Part shown: positions 1 to 11,099 of the stretch, piece by piece
How positions within the stretch are numbered: the stretch's first letter is position 1
Layout: each line of letters starts with the position of its first letter
Assembly (NCBI RefSeq): GCF_040412425.1
Contig: NC_089766.1
Coordinates: 20,510,532-20,574,531 of the forward strand
Origin: Macrobrachium rosenbergii
Lineage: Eukaryota > Arthropoda > Malacostraca > Decapoda > Palaemonidae
Direction of reading: 5' to 3'
Length of the DNA stretch: 64,000 bases
Made by a program: the position numbers and the translations under genes
Notes under the pieces: generated by a model
Seen by the model: the letters and a program-made list of their open reading frames with translations, nothing else
Database searches by the model: none
Told to the model about the DNA's origin: nothing

Positions 1-110
1 ATATTCATAAGAAAGATAAATCAAGAAAAACAGAGAAAATTGCTGAAATACCGAGACAAAGAGAGAGAAAACAAAAATTGGAACGAAGAAGAGTGAAAGG
101 GTTCCCCGGT

Positions 111-621
111 AGCATATTTCCCAAGTCTGGAAGAGTATAGGGATAGGGGAAAATTAGGACCAATCAAAGCGCGCAGAGCTGATCCATGACGTCACAAGCC
201 ACGCCCTTTAGCTCCTCGGTCCCATATCCATTACTGCCAGTCACAATGCCGAAGAAAACTTCCCAATTTCACAGTTTACGGCTTGTCTGACTTATACAAT
301 TTAGTCAGATACATCTAAACGAAATGCAACACTAATTTAACAATATTATATTCTTCAAATGAGATGCACCGTGAAATATATTATGCGTTAATGGCTTCTC
401 CCTCTTGGTAATAGTGGTCAGTGCCCCGTTAATTCCTGCTCGCAAAGTCGATATTTACTGCATAAGTAATATTTTCATCGCGAGTTTCTAAATCATATAC
501 TTGAAAATGCATGTTTAATGCCATTTATAAAGGGTTGAGATCACTCATGGGATGAATAAAAAATACACAAGATGGTAAAAATTATGGTATGGTAAATAAT
601 GATCTTACAGTATCTGACCTG
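111..621 (+). repeat. Left terminal inverted repeat of the 9.7-kb element
   Basis: This arm pairs with 9343-9814 and runs from AGCATATTTCCC to TCTGACCTG. It is about 40 bp longer than the right arm, mainly because of extra bases near its inner end (about 573-610). It contains the promoter-like motif cluster annotated separately. Confidence 0.85.
160..206 (+). promoter_or_regulatory. Promoter-like cluster in left TIR: CCAAT, CRE, GC box
   Basis: CCAAT (160-164), the full palindromic CRE TGACGTCA (187-194) and CCACGCCC (199-206, a KLF/GC-box-like sequence) occur within 47 bp. The same three occur in mirror order in the right TIR. The motifs are seen; promoter activity is inferred. Confidence 0.45.
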
Positions 622-1828
622 CAATTAGCACTACAGACTCCGGACAGGAGGCCAAGAATTTCGCGGCATTTCTGCTCCCATTAAGTTGAATTTAATCTTG
701 GACTTTGAAAGTGACGGCTGTAAAAAGTTGACATTAAATATGAACAAGACTGTGTAAAACTTAGAGCCAATGTCAAGTTCAGAGAAGAATCCAAGCAGTG
801 GAAAGACATTTTTTTGTGTAAAAAATAAGCAGTCTTTCAATTCTTATAAATTGTGCCCACTTGGCGGGGAAAGAAAAATGTTTCACTTTGCAAAGTTTGC
901 TGTGCCATCACAGTGTAAAGCACAAAGGATTAAAGAAAATTGCAACAGGGTAAATATATTACATTTAGTATTACGTATATAGCATTTATGACTACAGCGT
1001 AAAGGGCAGGGAATCCAAAGTCTTAAGTATACTTGGACCCTAATGGAAAGCCGTGGGGCTTACATATACAGTCACGGTGCGTGAGGCAAAAATTGATGTG
1101 ATTGAGTTTATTCAAGAATAAACTGTGTCATTTGATAATATTTATATGAGCCTCGCTTTATTTTCACAACAGTCCTATACTAGGTATGTGCATCATGTTG
1201 GGGTTTGAGCACATTGGTGATACCTCCACATTGTAAGTTGAAACAACTGCTCAGTATGGTAATTCAGAAACTGAAGTGGCTCAGCAAAAATTCCCTCGGC
1301 GAATACCTTCGGTTAAAACTACAAATCAGCTGAACAACTTGCTGAATTGTGCAGGCTTGTCGATGACATACAGTATAGTGGAGCTATCGTGGCAAGATTC
1401 CTTGCCAACCAACGACAATAGCATGACGATCCCCAGGAATGCCAAGAGGAGCAGCCCCCTTCGGTAAAGGACGTCGACCAGCATCAGCTCTGTCATCAAA
1501 CCCGGAATGTACAGTGCAATGTTGCAAATGCTAAGTCGCATGGCAGTGGTCCCTGAGGTAGAGGACAACTGAAGTAAGTTGCTGCTAAAATGTTGACAGG
1601 ATGTTGTGTTGTGTGCTGGACTCTGCTGTATACTTTTTTTCTCATCCCTAAAGTACTTCTTGTGAGTTGAATATATATATAAAAATCAAGCTCTGAACAT
1701 TTACCTGTATATTATTTCAATGCAGTTTGTTTTATTTGGCTTTCATAGTTGTATAAATTTAAGTCTCAGCTCAGCATTAAGTCCATTTTAGCCCCAAGGA
1801 TCTGTACTGTAAAGTATTGTATGTGTGT

Positions 1829-1830
<2 letters not shown>
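622..1830. other. Unrecognised DNA inside the 9.7-kb element
   Basis: Short open frames occur, for example 770-982 (+, 70 codons) and 1276-1467 (+, 63 codons). They have no motif I recognise and no supporting context. They might be remnants of a second gene of the element. Confidence 0.3.

Positions 1831-1831
<1 letters not shown>

Positions 1832-1912
<81 letters not shown>
1832..1912. repeat. (TA)n microsatellite
   Basis: An uninterrupted TA array immediately left of the foldback unit that begins TGTTCCAGGACTAGG. Confidence 0.95.
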
Positions 1913-2335
<423 letters not shown>

Positions 2336-2370
2336 ATAACCACACCTGTCAAAAATGAATTCTCATCATG

Positions 2371-2670
<300 letters not shown>

Positions 2671-2737
2671 GATTTTGCCAATCTTAACGTTTACCACTGG
2701 CCTACTCGAGCATGGAATGTTTTTCAGGCGTTACTGC

Positions 2738-3090
2738 CTTAGTCCAGTCATTTTAGTCATATTTTAGTGAAATAAATGAAAAAATCATAACAAGCTAAAA
2801 TTTTGCACATGACTTCTTTAGACACTTAGAAATAACATATCAAAAGTCCCCATTGATCCACCTTGAGCTTTGTCCGCCATCTTGGAAAATGGCCGCCAAA
2901 TTTCCTTTTTTTGCTTTTTTCATGAAAACGGTTAGTCTGACGAAAATGACTATTCAGTACATTATTAAAGCTCACCAAATTCTCTACAAAAGAGGTTTCA
3001 TGCATATGTACTCTACAAGTGATAGTTTGCAAGCTATATCAAGTTTTGAGCACAATATTTTAAATTCGTACTTTTTTCCACACCACCCAT
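2738..3090 (+). repeat. Inner inverted repeat, left copy
   Basis: It pairs with 7895-8260 on the other side of the broken gene at an estimated 75-80% identity. The outer edge is TAGTCCAGTCA. The best-conserved block, about 2829-2905, contains CCGCCATCTT (2874-2883) and AAAATGGCCGCC (2886-2897). Either an inner transposon of about 5.5 kb is nested in the 9.7-kb one, or these are subterminal repeats of a single element. No clear target duplication was seen. Confidence 0.7.
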
Positions 3091-3193
3091 GAGGTAAAGT
3101 ACGTAGGCGCGTTTTTTTTTAATGTGGTTTCCCCTTTAGGCCTAATCCATAACTATCTTGATACTCTCCTTGTCACATATACAATTTCTTACA

Positions 3194-4192
3194 CTAAATC
3201 TGTGATCTTAACGATTTCCTTGGACGCTCTAGCGGCTCCACTGAAGTAGAAGTAGATGGTAAAACACTTGATTTTGCCGTACCTGAATTATTGACTGGTT
3301 CTTCACAGCTAATTTCCTGTTGGTTTGCATGACATATTTCTTCTGGTTCAACAGATTCTTCATGATCTTCATTGTCACTTTCATCAGTATCACGTGAGGG
3401 AGTCTTCAGTTCATCCATTAGTTCTTCCTCGGATTGGATTATAGAGTTTGAGCAAGAAACCCCTCGACAACATACACATACGATGGAACATTTTAGACCC
3501 CCTTTTACACAGCTGCAGTTCCGTACACAGTTCTTTGTGCATGTGCACGATATCAAATGTAGCAACTTCTCAGGTGCGGGTGGTAATTCTGTGGTGACAG
3601 GAACCAAGCCATCAGTGCCTTTTATCCATCCCCACTGCTCAGGGGGTAGTGGATTGCTCTGCCATAGTTGAACCTGATGGTACACTAATGAAGAAAAATG
3701 TTGTTTTGATGCTTCTGCTGTTGGGGGAAGTCTTTCAGGTTTTACTTGCCTTTTACAACGTACTGTTGCTCTCCTAAAGCACTTCAATCGAAATGAATTT
3801 AGCTCAAATTCTTCATCAGAACCTCCATATAGGGCAATAAATAACTTCTCTCCTGCATCAGCCACTGATCTCTGTGTTGATGTCTTGCTATTAAATACAT
3901 CTACATGCTTTCTTAGTCTTTCTTTGTTCTGTAAAAGTCTGAATAGTTTAAGCTTCCCTTGTCCGAAGAGAGACGAAACTGTGTCACACCCACTGGCAGC
4001 ATGAATGAAAAGAATGTAATCCTTTAGTGAACCAAGTGAAGCTTGTAGATCAGAAGAATTGTAGTGTCGGGCAGGCACTTTTCCACGACCAGGTTTCAAG
4101 ACAGTAATATTTCTGCTTTCTGGTGTCAGTGCAGTCAGAAGTATAAGGTCAACATCTTCTCCAACAACAGCGATGGTGCTCTCAGAGTTCAA
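3194..4192 (-). pseudogene. Second PIN/FEN half plus C-terminal CXC-like region
   Basis: 332 codons. VVGEDVDLILL and HAASGCDTVSSLFGQGK complete the PIN/FEN-like acidic pattern. GWIKGTDGLVPV then precedes a Cys-rich block (CTCTKNCVRNCSCVKGG..C..C.CC) resembling tesmin/TSO1 CXC DNA-binding repeats. The tail is acidic. It ends at a stop at 3194, just inside the left inner repeat. Confidence 0.6.
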
Positions 4193-4267
4193 ACACTCGT
4201 ATAGCTGTCTGTATAATTAATAAATCTGCGTCATCAGGTGCTTGTTTCACTGAGATACCATTTTCAG

Positions 4268-4699
4268 CTATTTTTCTGGACAACTGGCTGATAAATCGAG
4301 ATTTGTTATGCTCATTTGATAGGAATTTTTCTTGACTAATGCATACTTTGGTGTTGGGGTAAAAATCGTATCAGTAGTTTGCAATGTGCATGATCTGCGT
4401 TGTCTCTCTGCATACTTTGTACTAGATTTTGAGTCACCGTATCCATCAAACACAATGACTGCCTTTGTGTGGTAATACTGTTTGATGTATGGGATGTATG
4501 CCTCATAGACCTCATCATAAGTGAGTCCTTGAATGTGTGATGGCCACACAACACGATGAAGTAGAAAACCTCCATCTACAATGAAAACTGCTTCATCCAG
4601 ATACTGAAACGTACTAGTACTCTTATCATTGAACACACTATACATTGCAGCTTTGTTGGTCTTTCTCATGCCCTGTTCAGTAAATAATGCAGGTGGCAT
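4268..4699 (-). pseudogene. First half of PIN/FEN-like region
   Basis: 143 codons. FIVDGGFLLH and VIVFDGYGDSKSSTK have the acidic-residue spacing of PIN/FEN1-type metal-dependent nucleases, including the family-typical STK..E..RR after the second Asp. The 75 bp between this piece and the next encodes APDDADLLII in a third frame, which supplies the next acidic cluster. The nuclease assignment is motif-level inference. Confidence 0.5.
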
Positions 4700-4740
4700 T
4701 GGGGCAAATGTACTGAAAATAATCTTGCAGATCAGCAGTA

Positions 4741-5178
4741 CTAGTGTCTAATGTATGTATTATTCTTTTGAAACAGAAGAGTTGTATCAACAGGAACAAT
4801 ATCTTCTCGTATTGTGACACTTGAGTTTATTGTTGCCAGAGGTAACACACGGTTCTTGCGCTTCAATTTTACCTCACCGAAAGCTTGTCCAGTTATGACA
4901 TTCATAAACTCCAATCCAGTTTCATAGCTTTTGTAGCAGTTTATTTTATTATCACCAGTTATCCCAGTTGCAAGTGACATAATCTCCTTATTGTCTGGAA
5001 AGGGTGGATGAAACAGAAACCACTGCAAAATCTTTTCTGTATCTTCATTATCTCTCACAATCCTTGAAGGTCGTAGTTCAATGTGCTGTTCACTATACGA
5101 ACTTCTCAATCCACAAAACTCCTCAACTTTGGTGCACATTTCACATGTATCTGGCATGCCAAGAATCCACCGACTCAA
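4741..5178 (-). pseudogene. Core fragment downstream of the SGGLTHGRG block
   Basis: 145 codons beginning in SRWILGMPDTCEMC and ending FQKNNTYIRH. It contains a basic KLKRKNRVLPLA stretch just before the PIN/FEN-like region. It continues the gene order of the family and has no recognised enzyme motif. Confidence 0.5.
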
Positions 5179-5236
5179 TACACTATCGGTTATCCTCGCC
5201 CATGTGTCAGCCCTCCTGAGGTCTTCATGGTCCTCA

Positions 5237-5539
5237 TTAGCGTTTGTTCAACAGTAAGATCTGACCATAGACCAGCCCAATTCTTGTTTGAGCGCTGATT
5301 GTAAAAAATCCTTTCTTTGTAAACTTGACAAAATCTTCATCAGGCATATGCTGGTGTAAATCATGCATATCTTGCAAGTATAGGTGGCACGATTTTGCAT
5401 AAACTAAGTGACCAGCTGCATGAAAGTAAGGTATAAACTCTTGAACACACAGTAGGTGTAATTCCCAATTTCCTAGTCTTTCAGCCTCTATATAGTGTAG
5501 CATCACAGTCACCATCTGGAAATATTGTATCCAAAGCAT
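5237..5539 (-). pseudogene. Conserved-core fragment (AERLGNWELHL)
   Basis: 100 codons with AERLGNWELHL, FHAAGHLVYAKS and LYLQDMHDLHQ, then KGFFTIS. The next block, in another frame at about 5180-5240, reads MRTMKTSGGLTHGRG and leads into the following fragment. A frameshift therefore separates them. Confidence 0.5.
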
Positions 5540-5565
5540 TGCTGTTTTGCCCTTAAGGCAACTTC

Positions 5566-6204
5566 TTACACATGAGTGTTAAATTTCTTTACAATGCTAT
5601 TTATGATAGCCGATTCCTTTACTGATGTTGCAGTCAATGTTTTGTTATCATACTGCTGAAGCATGGACTGAACCTCTTGTTTATCCTCATCAGAAATGGT
5701 TGCACCATCTAAAAGAAGCTGGCCCAATGCAGCATATGTTAACAGATGTGCTCGAAGGGCTCTGGCAAAGCTGTGTCCTGTCATCATTTTGTCTGTAGAT
5801 TTAGGTGCATAAACTGTCTCCCACACTTCTTTTAATCCACTACCGGCCATGATGTACCCAATAGAACCCATAAATGACATTAAGAGATGAAAACCACCTA
5901 GTCGCACGAAAACATTACCTAAATTCAAACTGTTTTCAGTAGAGGACACAATCTCTCTTGCCTTCCAATATAGTGGCTGGTCAAAAGTAACACATGTCAC
6001 ACTCTTACTGCTTTTTCTACATGAATCAGATGCAAAATGTAACACGCTGTTTATTGCATCAGAAGAGGTAGCCTTTAAATCAAGGAAAGGCAAGAAGCGA
6101 ATGGACGTCGTATCAAAGTCCTCGCTATTATTGATAGCATCCATAAATCCATTCCAGTGTGGAATATCCTTAAATTTCATCCACTTCCCACTCAACCATA
6201 GCAA
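5566..6204 (-). pseudogene. Conserved-core fragment (RLGGFHLLMSFMGSIG)
   Basis: 212 codons containing FDQPLYWKA followed by RLGGFHLLMSFMGSIG and then MAGSGLKEVWETVYAP. This is the most strongly conserved-looking part of the family. A buried Asp (FDQ) and His (GFH) could be catalytic, but no fold can be assigned by eye. Confidence 0.55.
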
Positions 6205-6316
6205 ATGGCAAGATGACGCTGTAATTTTTTCACTAGATTTGATGTAAGTTTCTTTAGATCCTCAATTTCAATCCTTTTCAGTCCACTTTCACTATAACTT
6301 GTGAAGGGTTTCACTG

Positions 6317-6535
6317 TTATAGATGAACACGAAGAAATTTCTCTAGCAGATGGCATTTTTTCAGTCTTTCAATTACTTCTGGTTTGATCATTGAGCCTGC
6401 TGATGTTACACATTCAATGCCTCCCATGCAGTGAAATGTGTGAAACCCATCTATTGTGTGCACATCAAAATCTGCATTATCAAAAACAAACTGCATGAAA
6501 CTATCAGGCAAAATATTAGGAGGGGTAGTTTTCAT
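6317..6535 (-). pseudogene. Conserved-core fragment (FDN...DGFHTFH)
   Basis: A 72-codon piece containing FDNADFDVHTIDG and FHTFHCMGG. I recognise this as a conserved block of the same uncharacterised family, placed between the N-terminal clusters and the RLGGFH block. Its catalytic meaning is unknown. Confidence 0.5.
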
Positions 6536-6894
6536 ACAAGATGCTTGAAAGAGTTGTGCTTCATTATATCCAGTAGAGAATCCCAGTTTATGTAAAATAT
6601 GTACCAGGAGTCTTGATCCAAATTTCCTGTGTACGTATACAGCTACTCGAGTAGGATCAGAGAGACAGATGTTCTTAATGGACTGCTTGTAAGATTGAAT
6701 GAGCTATAGCAGAGCATACCCTGTGTTTGTTGTCTGTATCTCCTTTCCTCCTTTTTTCAATTATTTCATGTAATAAAACTTGAAGAGAATCAGGTATGTT
6801 GTTTTCAACATTATTAAAGAGTCCTCAGAGAAGGATAGTTGCTGAGTCGTACACCTTTGACTTGATGTCCTCTTTAATAATAGCTGCTGCAGTT

Positions 6895-7782
6895 CTAACA
6901 ATCCTCATTCGCTCTTCTTTTTTCACTATGGAGTTTTTCATTATACCAAGAATTACATAGCAATTTATCTCCTGATTTGCGGAAACATACAATGGGAATC
7001 TTTCTTTGGAGGGTAGTTATGATAGCATCATTTCCATACTTTTCTTGTAATTTGGTTTTCAGATAGCTTCCACTTGTCCTGCAAGATTGGTTCTGATGCA
7101 TCACATCTAACAATTCCTGCAAAGTAAATTGACAGTCATCACTGTCTTCCATATATGAGCAAACTTTCTCTAAGCCAGTTTCTGTATCTTCAACATCGGG
7201 TCGTCCACGTTTACCTGACGGATTTAAGTGTTGCTTCGAAAAAAACTTGGAGCTACATGACCTATGGTATCTTGCTTCTTCTGCAACCAAACAATGAACA
7301 CCAACTATAATTGCTTTTACTTTTTTGTCCCAGTCATCATTACGATTGATGCATTTATCCAGCACATTTTTTCCAAAGTCTAAGGTCATTACTCTACTAA
7401 CTACTTGCCGTCTATGGAGAGGTTTTTTCTTTTCCTCTTTTTCACAGCACTCTTGAAAACAAAATATACACTTTTTCTTGAAATCAAACACAGTTTCTTT
7501 TGATCTAATTTTCTGTTTAATAGGTGACCCTGTTTCCTCCTGGTCAGTTGTATCTTTTTTATCAGCTGCTTTTATACTCTTTTCTCTAATATAGTCTTTT
7601 CTGCATTTTATGTGTACTTGAATAGTTGATAAATTAACCCACTTTTGCCACATATCATCTCCTCTTTTCTTACTTGCTTCAACAAGTGTCGACATACCTT
7701 TCTTAACACAAACATTTTCACTTTCTATTAAGCGTTCTTCGCAAAGTACACATAATTCACTTTGATCTGTGGTTCCTTCCAT
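6895..7782 (-). pseudogene. N-terminal fragment with two Cys/His clusters
   Basis: 295 codons from an ATG at 7782. The first cluster has CVLC near residue 11 and HIKC near residue 57. The second has CIFC near residue 105 and YHRSC near residue 172. Both look like zinc-binding modules. Downstream is a basic stretch with GKRGRP, resembling an AT-hook. A poly(A) run (about 7850-7870) lies just upstream. The frame ends at 6895, and the next 360 bp hold only degraded pieces. Confidence 0.6.
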
Positions 7783-7894
7783 TTTTAAAGTATATTCTGA
7801 AATGAAAACAAAACAAAAAGGATAACCATTTAGAAAATACTATAGTGCAAAAAAAAAAAAAAAAAAAAAATAGCCAAGTATCAGATCAAAAGCA

Positions 7895-8260
7895 AGTGAA
7901 TAAATTCACATGGGCATGCTCACACAATTTAATATGGTTGCAAAACCGAGAATATCATTAAAACTATCATTCATAGCAAAAATATGCATTGAAAATCTTT
8001 TGTAGAAAATATTATGGTGAACAATAATGTATAAGGCAGTTATTTTCCTAAGATCAGTGGTTTCCATGGAAATAGCGAAAAACTGAAATTTGGCGGCCAT
8101 TTTCCAAGATGGCGGACGAAGCTCAGGGTGGACGGATGGGGACTTTTGATATGTTATTTCTAATTGTCTGTAGAAAACATTCTCCAATTTTCAGCTTGTT
8201 ATGAATTTTTTCATTTTTTTTTCCTAATTTGACTGGACTACTGTTGTTTCAGGCTATAAA
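7895..8260 (-). repeat. Inner inverted repeat, right copy
   Basis: This is the reverse complement of 2738-3090. It lies 0.1-0.5 kb upstream of the start of the minus-strand gene, in the place expected for its promoter or 5' leader. It contains GGCGGCCATTTT (8092-8103) followed at once by AAGATGGCGG (8106-8115). Confidence 0.7.
8092..8115 (-). promoter_or_regulatory. Paired YY1-like motifs upstream of the broken gene
   Basis: AAGATGGCGG matches the known YY1 core (AANATGGCGG), and an inverted GGCCATTTT-type copy sits 2 bp away. The pair is kept in both inner repeats despite their divergence. Binding is inferred only. Confidence 0.4.
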
Positions 8261-8639
8261 AAGGTATTATGTACAGTCCTAAAATAATAACTGCCTTATG
8301 CTTAAATGAAATGTGGAGGATACAGTTTTGATGACAAATTTATGCAATTAATTCAAGGCATACATTTGGCTATTGAGTGTGAGCTTGTATGAAAGTAATG
8401 GTATACTCATATACTACCGTTATCCCTGGCTTTAATTAATTCATGCTGAGTATTTGTATAAAATTTTCTGTTGAAAGAGATTTTGGAAAAAAGTGTCATC
8501 CATATTTATTTTAAAGCGTATCGCAATTCTAGTAAATTTATGCATCAATTCTGCTCTAGTTCAGCTCAGTAAAAAGTCTACTGTAACTCCATAAATAGGT
8601 ATTCTGTACTCTTATCATTGCTAAAAATATTAAATACTA

Positions 8640-8915
8640 ATGAAACACTCGTTTTAATTCTTTGTACACAATGAATCACAAGTACGAAGGGTTTGCTAAA
8701 AAATATTAAAATATAAATTAAATAATCAGCGTTTTCTTTGTACACAATGAATTTTAAGCAAAAATCACGTTAGGGCTTGCTAAAAATATTCAGGACTAAA
8801 TTATATTACCACTTTTTATTTATTTGTACACAATCTATGAAAAGTAAAAATCAAAAGCAAAAAATATTCAATAAAAACTTTTTATATATTTGTACACAAT
8901 GAATGACAAGTACCA
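8640..8915 (+). repeat. Degenerate tandem repeats (TTTGTACACAATGAAT)
   Basis: Four spaced copies of TTTGTACACAATGAAT (one reads TTTGTACACAATCTAT) at intervals of about 70-80 bp. Most are followed by an A/G-rich stretch and GCTAAAAATATT. They lie between the right inner repeat and the right TIR, where transposase-binding subterminal repeats often sit. Confidence 0.55.
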
Positions 8916-9342
8916 ATCAGGTAAGGACATTTGGAAGGTTATCAAAAGGGAATCCACCTCAAAAAGGCAATGTTTTACTACAGCCTATCAAGTACACCTT
9001 GAAAAACAACCTTTTTCAGATTAGCTACTGACAGGATGAGTTTGTCAAGTAATTATATTTGGTTACAGTAGGCTAACTTAGATCGTCAACGCAACAATGC
9101 CATAGGTTTCCTTAATTAAGGGGACATTAGCTCTTGAAGTAATTTAATGAATGAAGCTGATGCTGTGTCCCTGTAAATAGTAGGGATTATATCAGTCTGA
9201 TTCCTGTTCATGACCTAGTAATGACCAGTATATTGCTTTTATACAATGCACAGTAATGTGCAATACTGCGAAATAGCATATGTCCAAAGAAAGCCGAAGC
9301 GTAAGCCTACTCCCCCTCTCTCTCTCTATTTTCCCCTACAAA

Positions 9343-9814
9343 CAGGTCAGATACCATCATTTTTACCATCTTGTGTATTGTTTGATTCATGAGTGATCGC
9401 AACTCTTTATAAATGGCATTAAACATACATTTTCAAGTATATCATTTAGAAACTCGCGATGAAAATATTACTTATGCAGTAAATATCGACTTTGTACAGG
9501 CACTGACCACTATTGCCAAGAGGGAGAAGCCAATACTGCATAATATATTTCACGGTGTATCTCATTTGAAGAATATTATGTTGTTAAATTAGTGCTGCAT
9601 TATGTTTAGATGTATCTGACTAAAACGTATAAGTCATACAAGACATAAGCTGTGAAATTGGGAAGTTTTTCTTAGGCATCGTGACTGGCAGTAATGGATA
9701 TGGGACTGAGGAGCTAAAGGGCGTGGCTTGTGACGTCATGGATCAGCTCCGCTCCCTTTGATTGGTCCTAATTTTCCCCTATCCCTATACTCTTCCAGAC
9801 TTGGGAAATATGCT
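9343..9814 (-). repeat. Right terminal inverted repeat of the 9.7-kb element
   Basis: This is the reverse complement of 111-621 and ends in GGGAAATATGCT, followed directly by the duplicated CCCCGGT. The (CT)n tract at about 9310-9327 lies just inside the arm. Confidence 0.85.
9719..9765 (-). promoter_or_regulatory. Promoter-like cluster in right TIR
   Basis: GGGCGTGG (9719-9726), TGACGTCA (9731-9738) and ATTGG (9761-9765) are the reverse complement of the left-TIR cluster at the same spacing. This copy faces inward, toward the minus-strand gene, so it could drive it from about 1.9 kb upstream. Confidence 0.45.
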
Positions 9815-9821
9815 CCCCGGT

Positions 9822-10719
9822 AATTGTAGTGGGGGACAAACAATTCGCGAACGCTTGTTATACTATTGTATATGGCAGTTTCATTGGCTGCGCGAGGTTG
9901 CGGCTAACAAAAATGAGCTGTAATTGATTAATCTTTTACCCGTCTAATAATAATTAATGTTAATGTAGAATACCTTGGCGGTGGTAAATTAGTTCACAAG
10001 CAATGTTGTTATTACGTTCGTAGTTTTTAAATGGAGAAATGAGCCTAACTTAAAGTTTCTAAAGACTGCGCTGCCCACACCGGTATCGGGAGGTGGAAAT
10101 GTGATATGCACAAAGGCCGAATACGGTGACTTAGTTAAAACCCTACTACCTTAGGAGGTTACTGACTTGGTCTCTCGAAGCACCGAAGTAGTTTTCAAAA
10201 GGGTTCCGATCGTAGACACCGGCAAAGGAAACGTCAGACTTACAGCATTCTTTATCATAAATATTGTTTTTTTATTGTGATCATGGCGATTATGCTATGT
10301 GATGAAATAGATGTTGATAAGTTTCACTATTGGTCGATTATTGTTTAGCATTTGTTTATATTTTAAAGATCTGATAGCCATAAAACCTTACACCTGTTAT
10401 TGAATTTTATTTAACATACTAATGCTTGAGAGAGGTGCAGGGGATTCTACCGAACAGTCATACCCATACTATTTTAAGCTTTAAGGGTTGATAGTGTGTG
10501 TACTTTCATCGTTATTAGAAACATTTCCTATATGGATTGTTTCCATTAATGATAAAGTATACAAACAACCTTCCCTTGGAGGAAACGTGAAGTTAAATAA
10601 TGCAAATTCTTTAAAACCTTTATCAAATGTTTTATTCTAATAGTTAGATATTTGATGTAATGATGTGTTGATATGGCCAGCATAAATCTGTGCATCAAGA
10701 CTTCTATTTAATGAAACAT
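9822..10719. other. No feature seen
   Basis: AT-rich DNA to the right of the 9.7-kb element. I see no gene or repeat. Confidence 0.5.
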
Positions 10720-11095
10720 TAATCGGCCACAACAGCTACGCCCGAAGGGTGCGCCCCATAAATCATGCTTAACGAGGCAGAATCACCGAGTTGTGGAACA
10801 ACAGTGCCGAGTAAAACTCCTCGATTGGGGAAGACCGCGAAAAGGGTCAGGAAGTGGATCCGCCGGTGGGGGGAGGAGGGTTCGCTGAGAACAGCCTCGA
10901 GGTGGGAAGCCACTTGTAATCATGCCCAGGACAGATGCCCTGATTATGGCAGCTACTGAGGCGCATCCCAGGAGAACATCGGCCCAACATCTGCGGTTCA
11001 ACTGCCATCCCATGACCCCGAGACTCAGACTCAGCAGAGCCGGGATTTACTGCCATATCCCAGCATGTGAGAAGGTGTGGTATTGTGATACAATT
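10720..11095 (+). pseudogene. Tc1-like transposase remnant (N-terminal HTH region)
   Basis: GC-richer than its surroundings. One frame reads KTAKRVRKWIRRWGEEGSL, the first helix-turn-helix of Tc1-type transposases. After a frameshift another frame reads ALIMAATEAHPRRTSAQHLR and RLSRAGIYCHIPA, the second DNA-binding half. Homology stops at about 11095, before any DDE/D catalytic domain. It is a truncated, frameshifted relic. Confidence 0.55.
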
Positions 11096-11099
11096 GTGA

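Larger units (their letters stand above)
3194..7782 (-). pseudogene. Broken multi-domain transposon gene (Zn clusters, PIN/FEN-like, CXC)
   Basis: Reading from 7782 down to 3194, six to seven open pieces in different frames line up as one protein: Cys/His clusters, a central conserved core, a split PIN/FEN-nuclease-like region, and a Cys-rich C-terminus. I recognise the pieces as a widespread uncharacterised multi-copy animal protein family, but I cannot name it. Joins show frame changes or stops, for example near 6540-6890, 5180-5240, 4700-4740 and 4193-4267. These could be decay, unspliced introns or sequence errors. The gene is bracketed by the inner repeats and by the 9.7-kb TIRs, so a role in that element's mobility is plausible but unproven. 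Confidence 0.7.
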
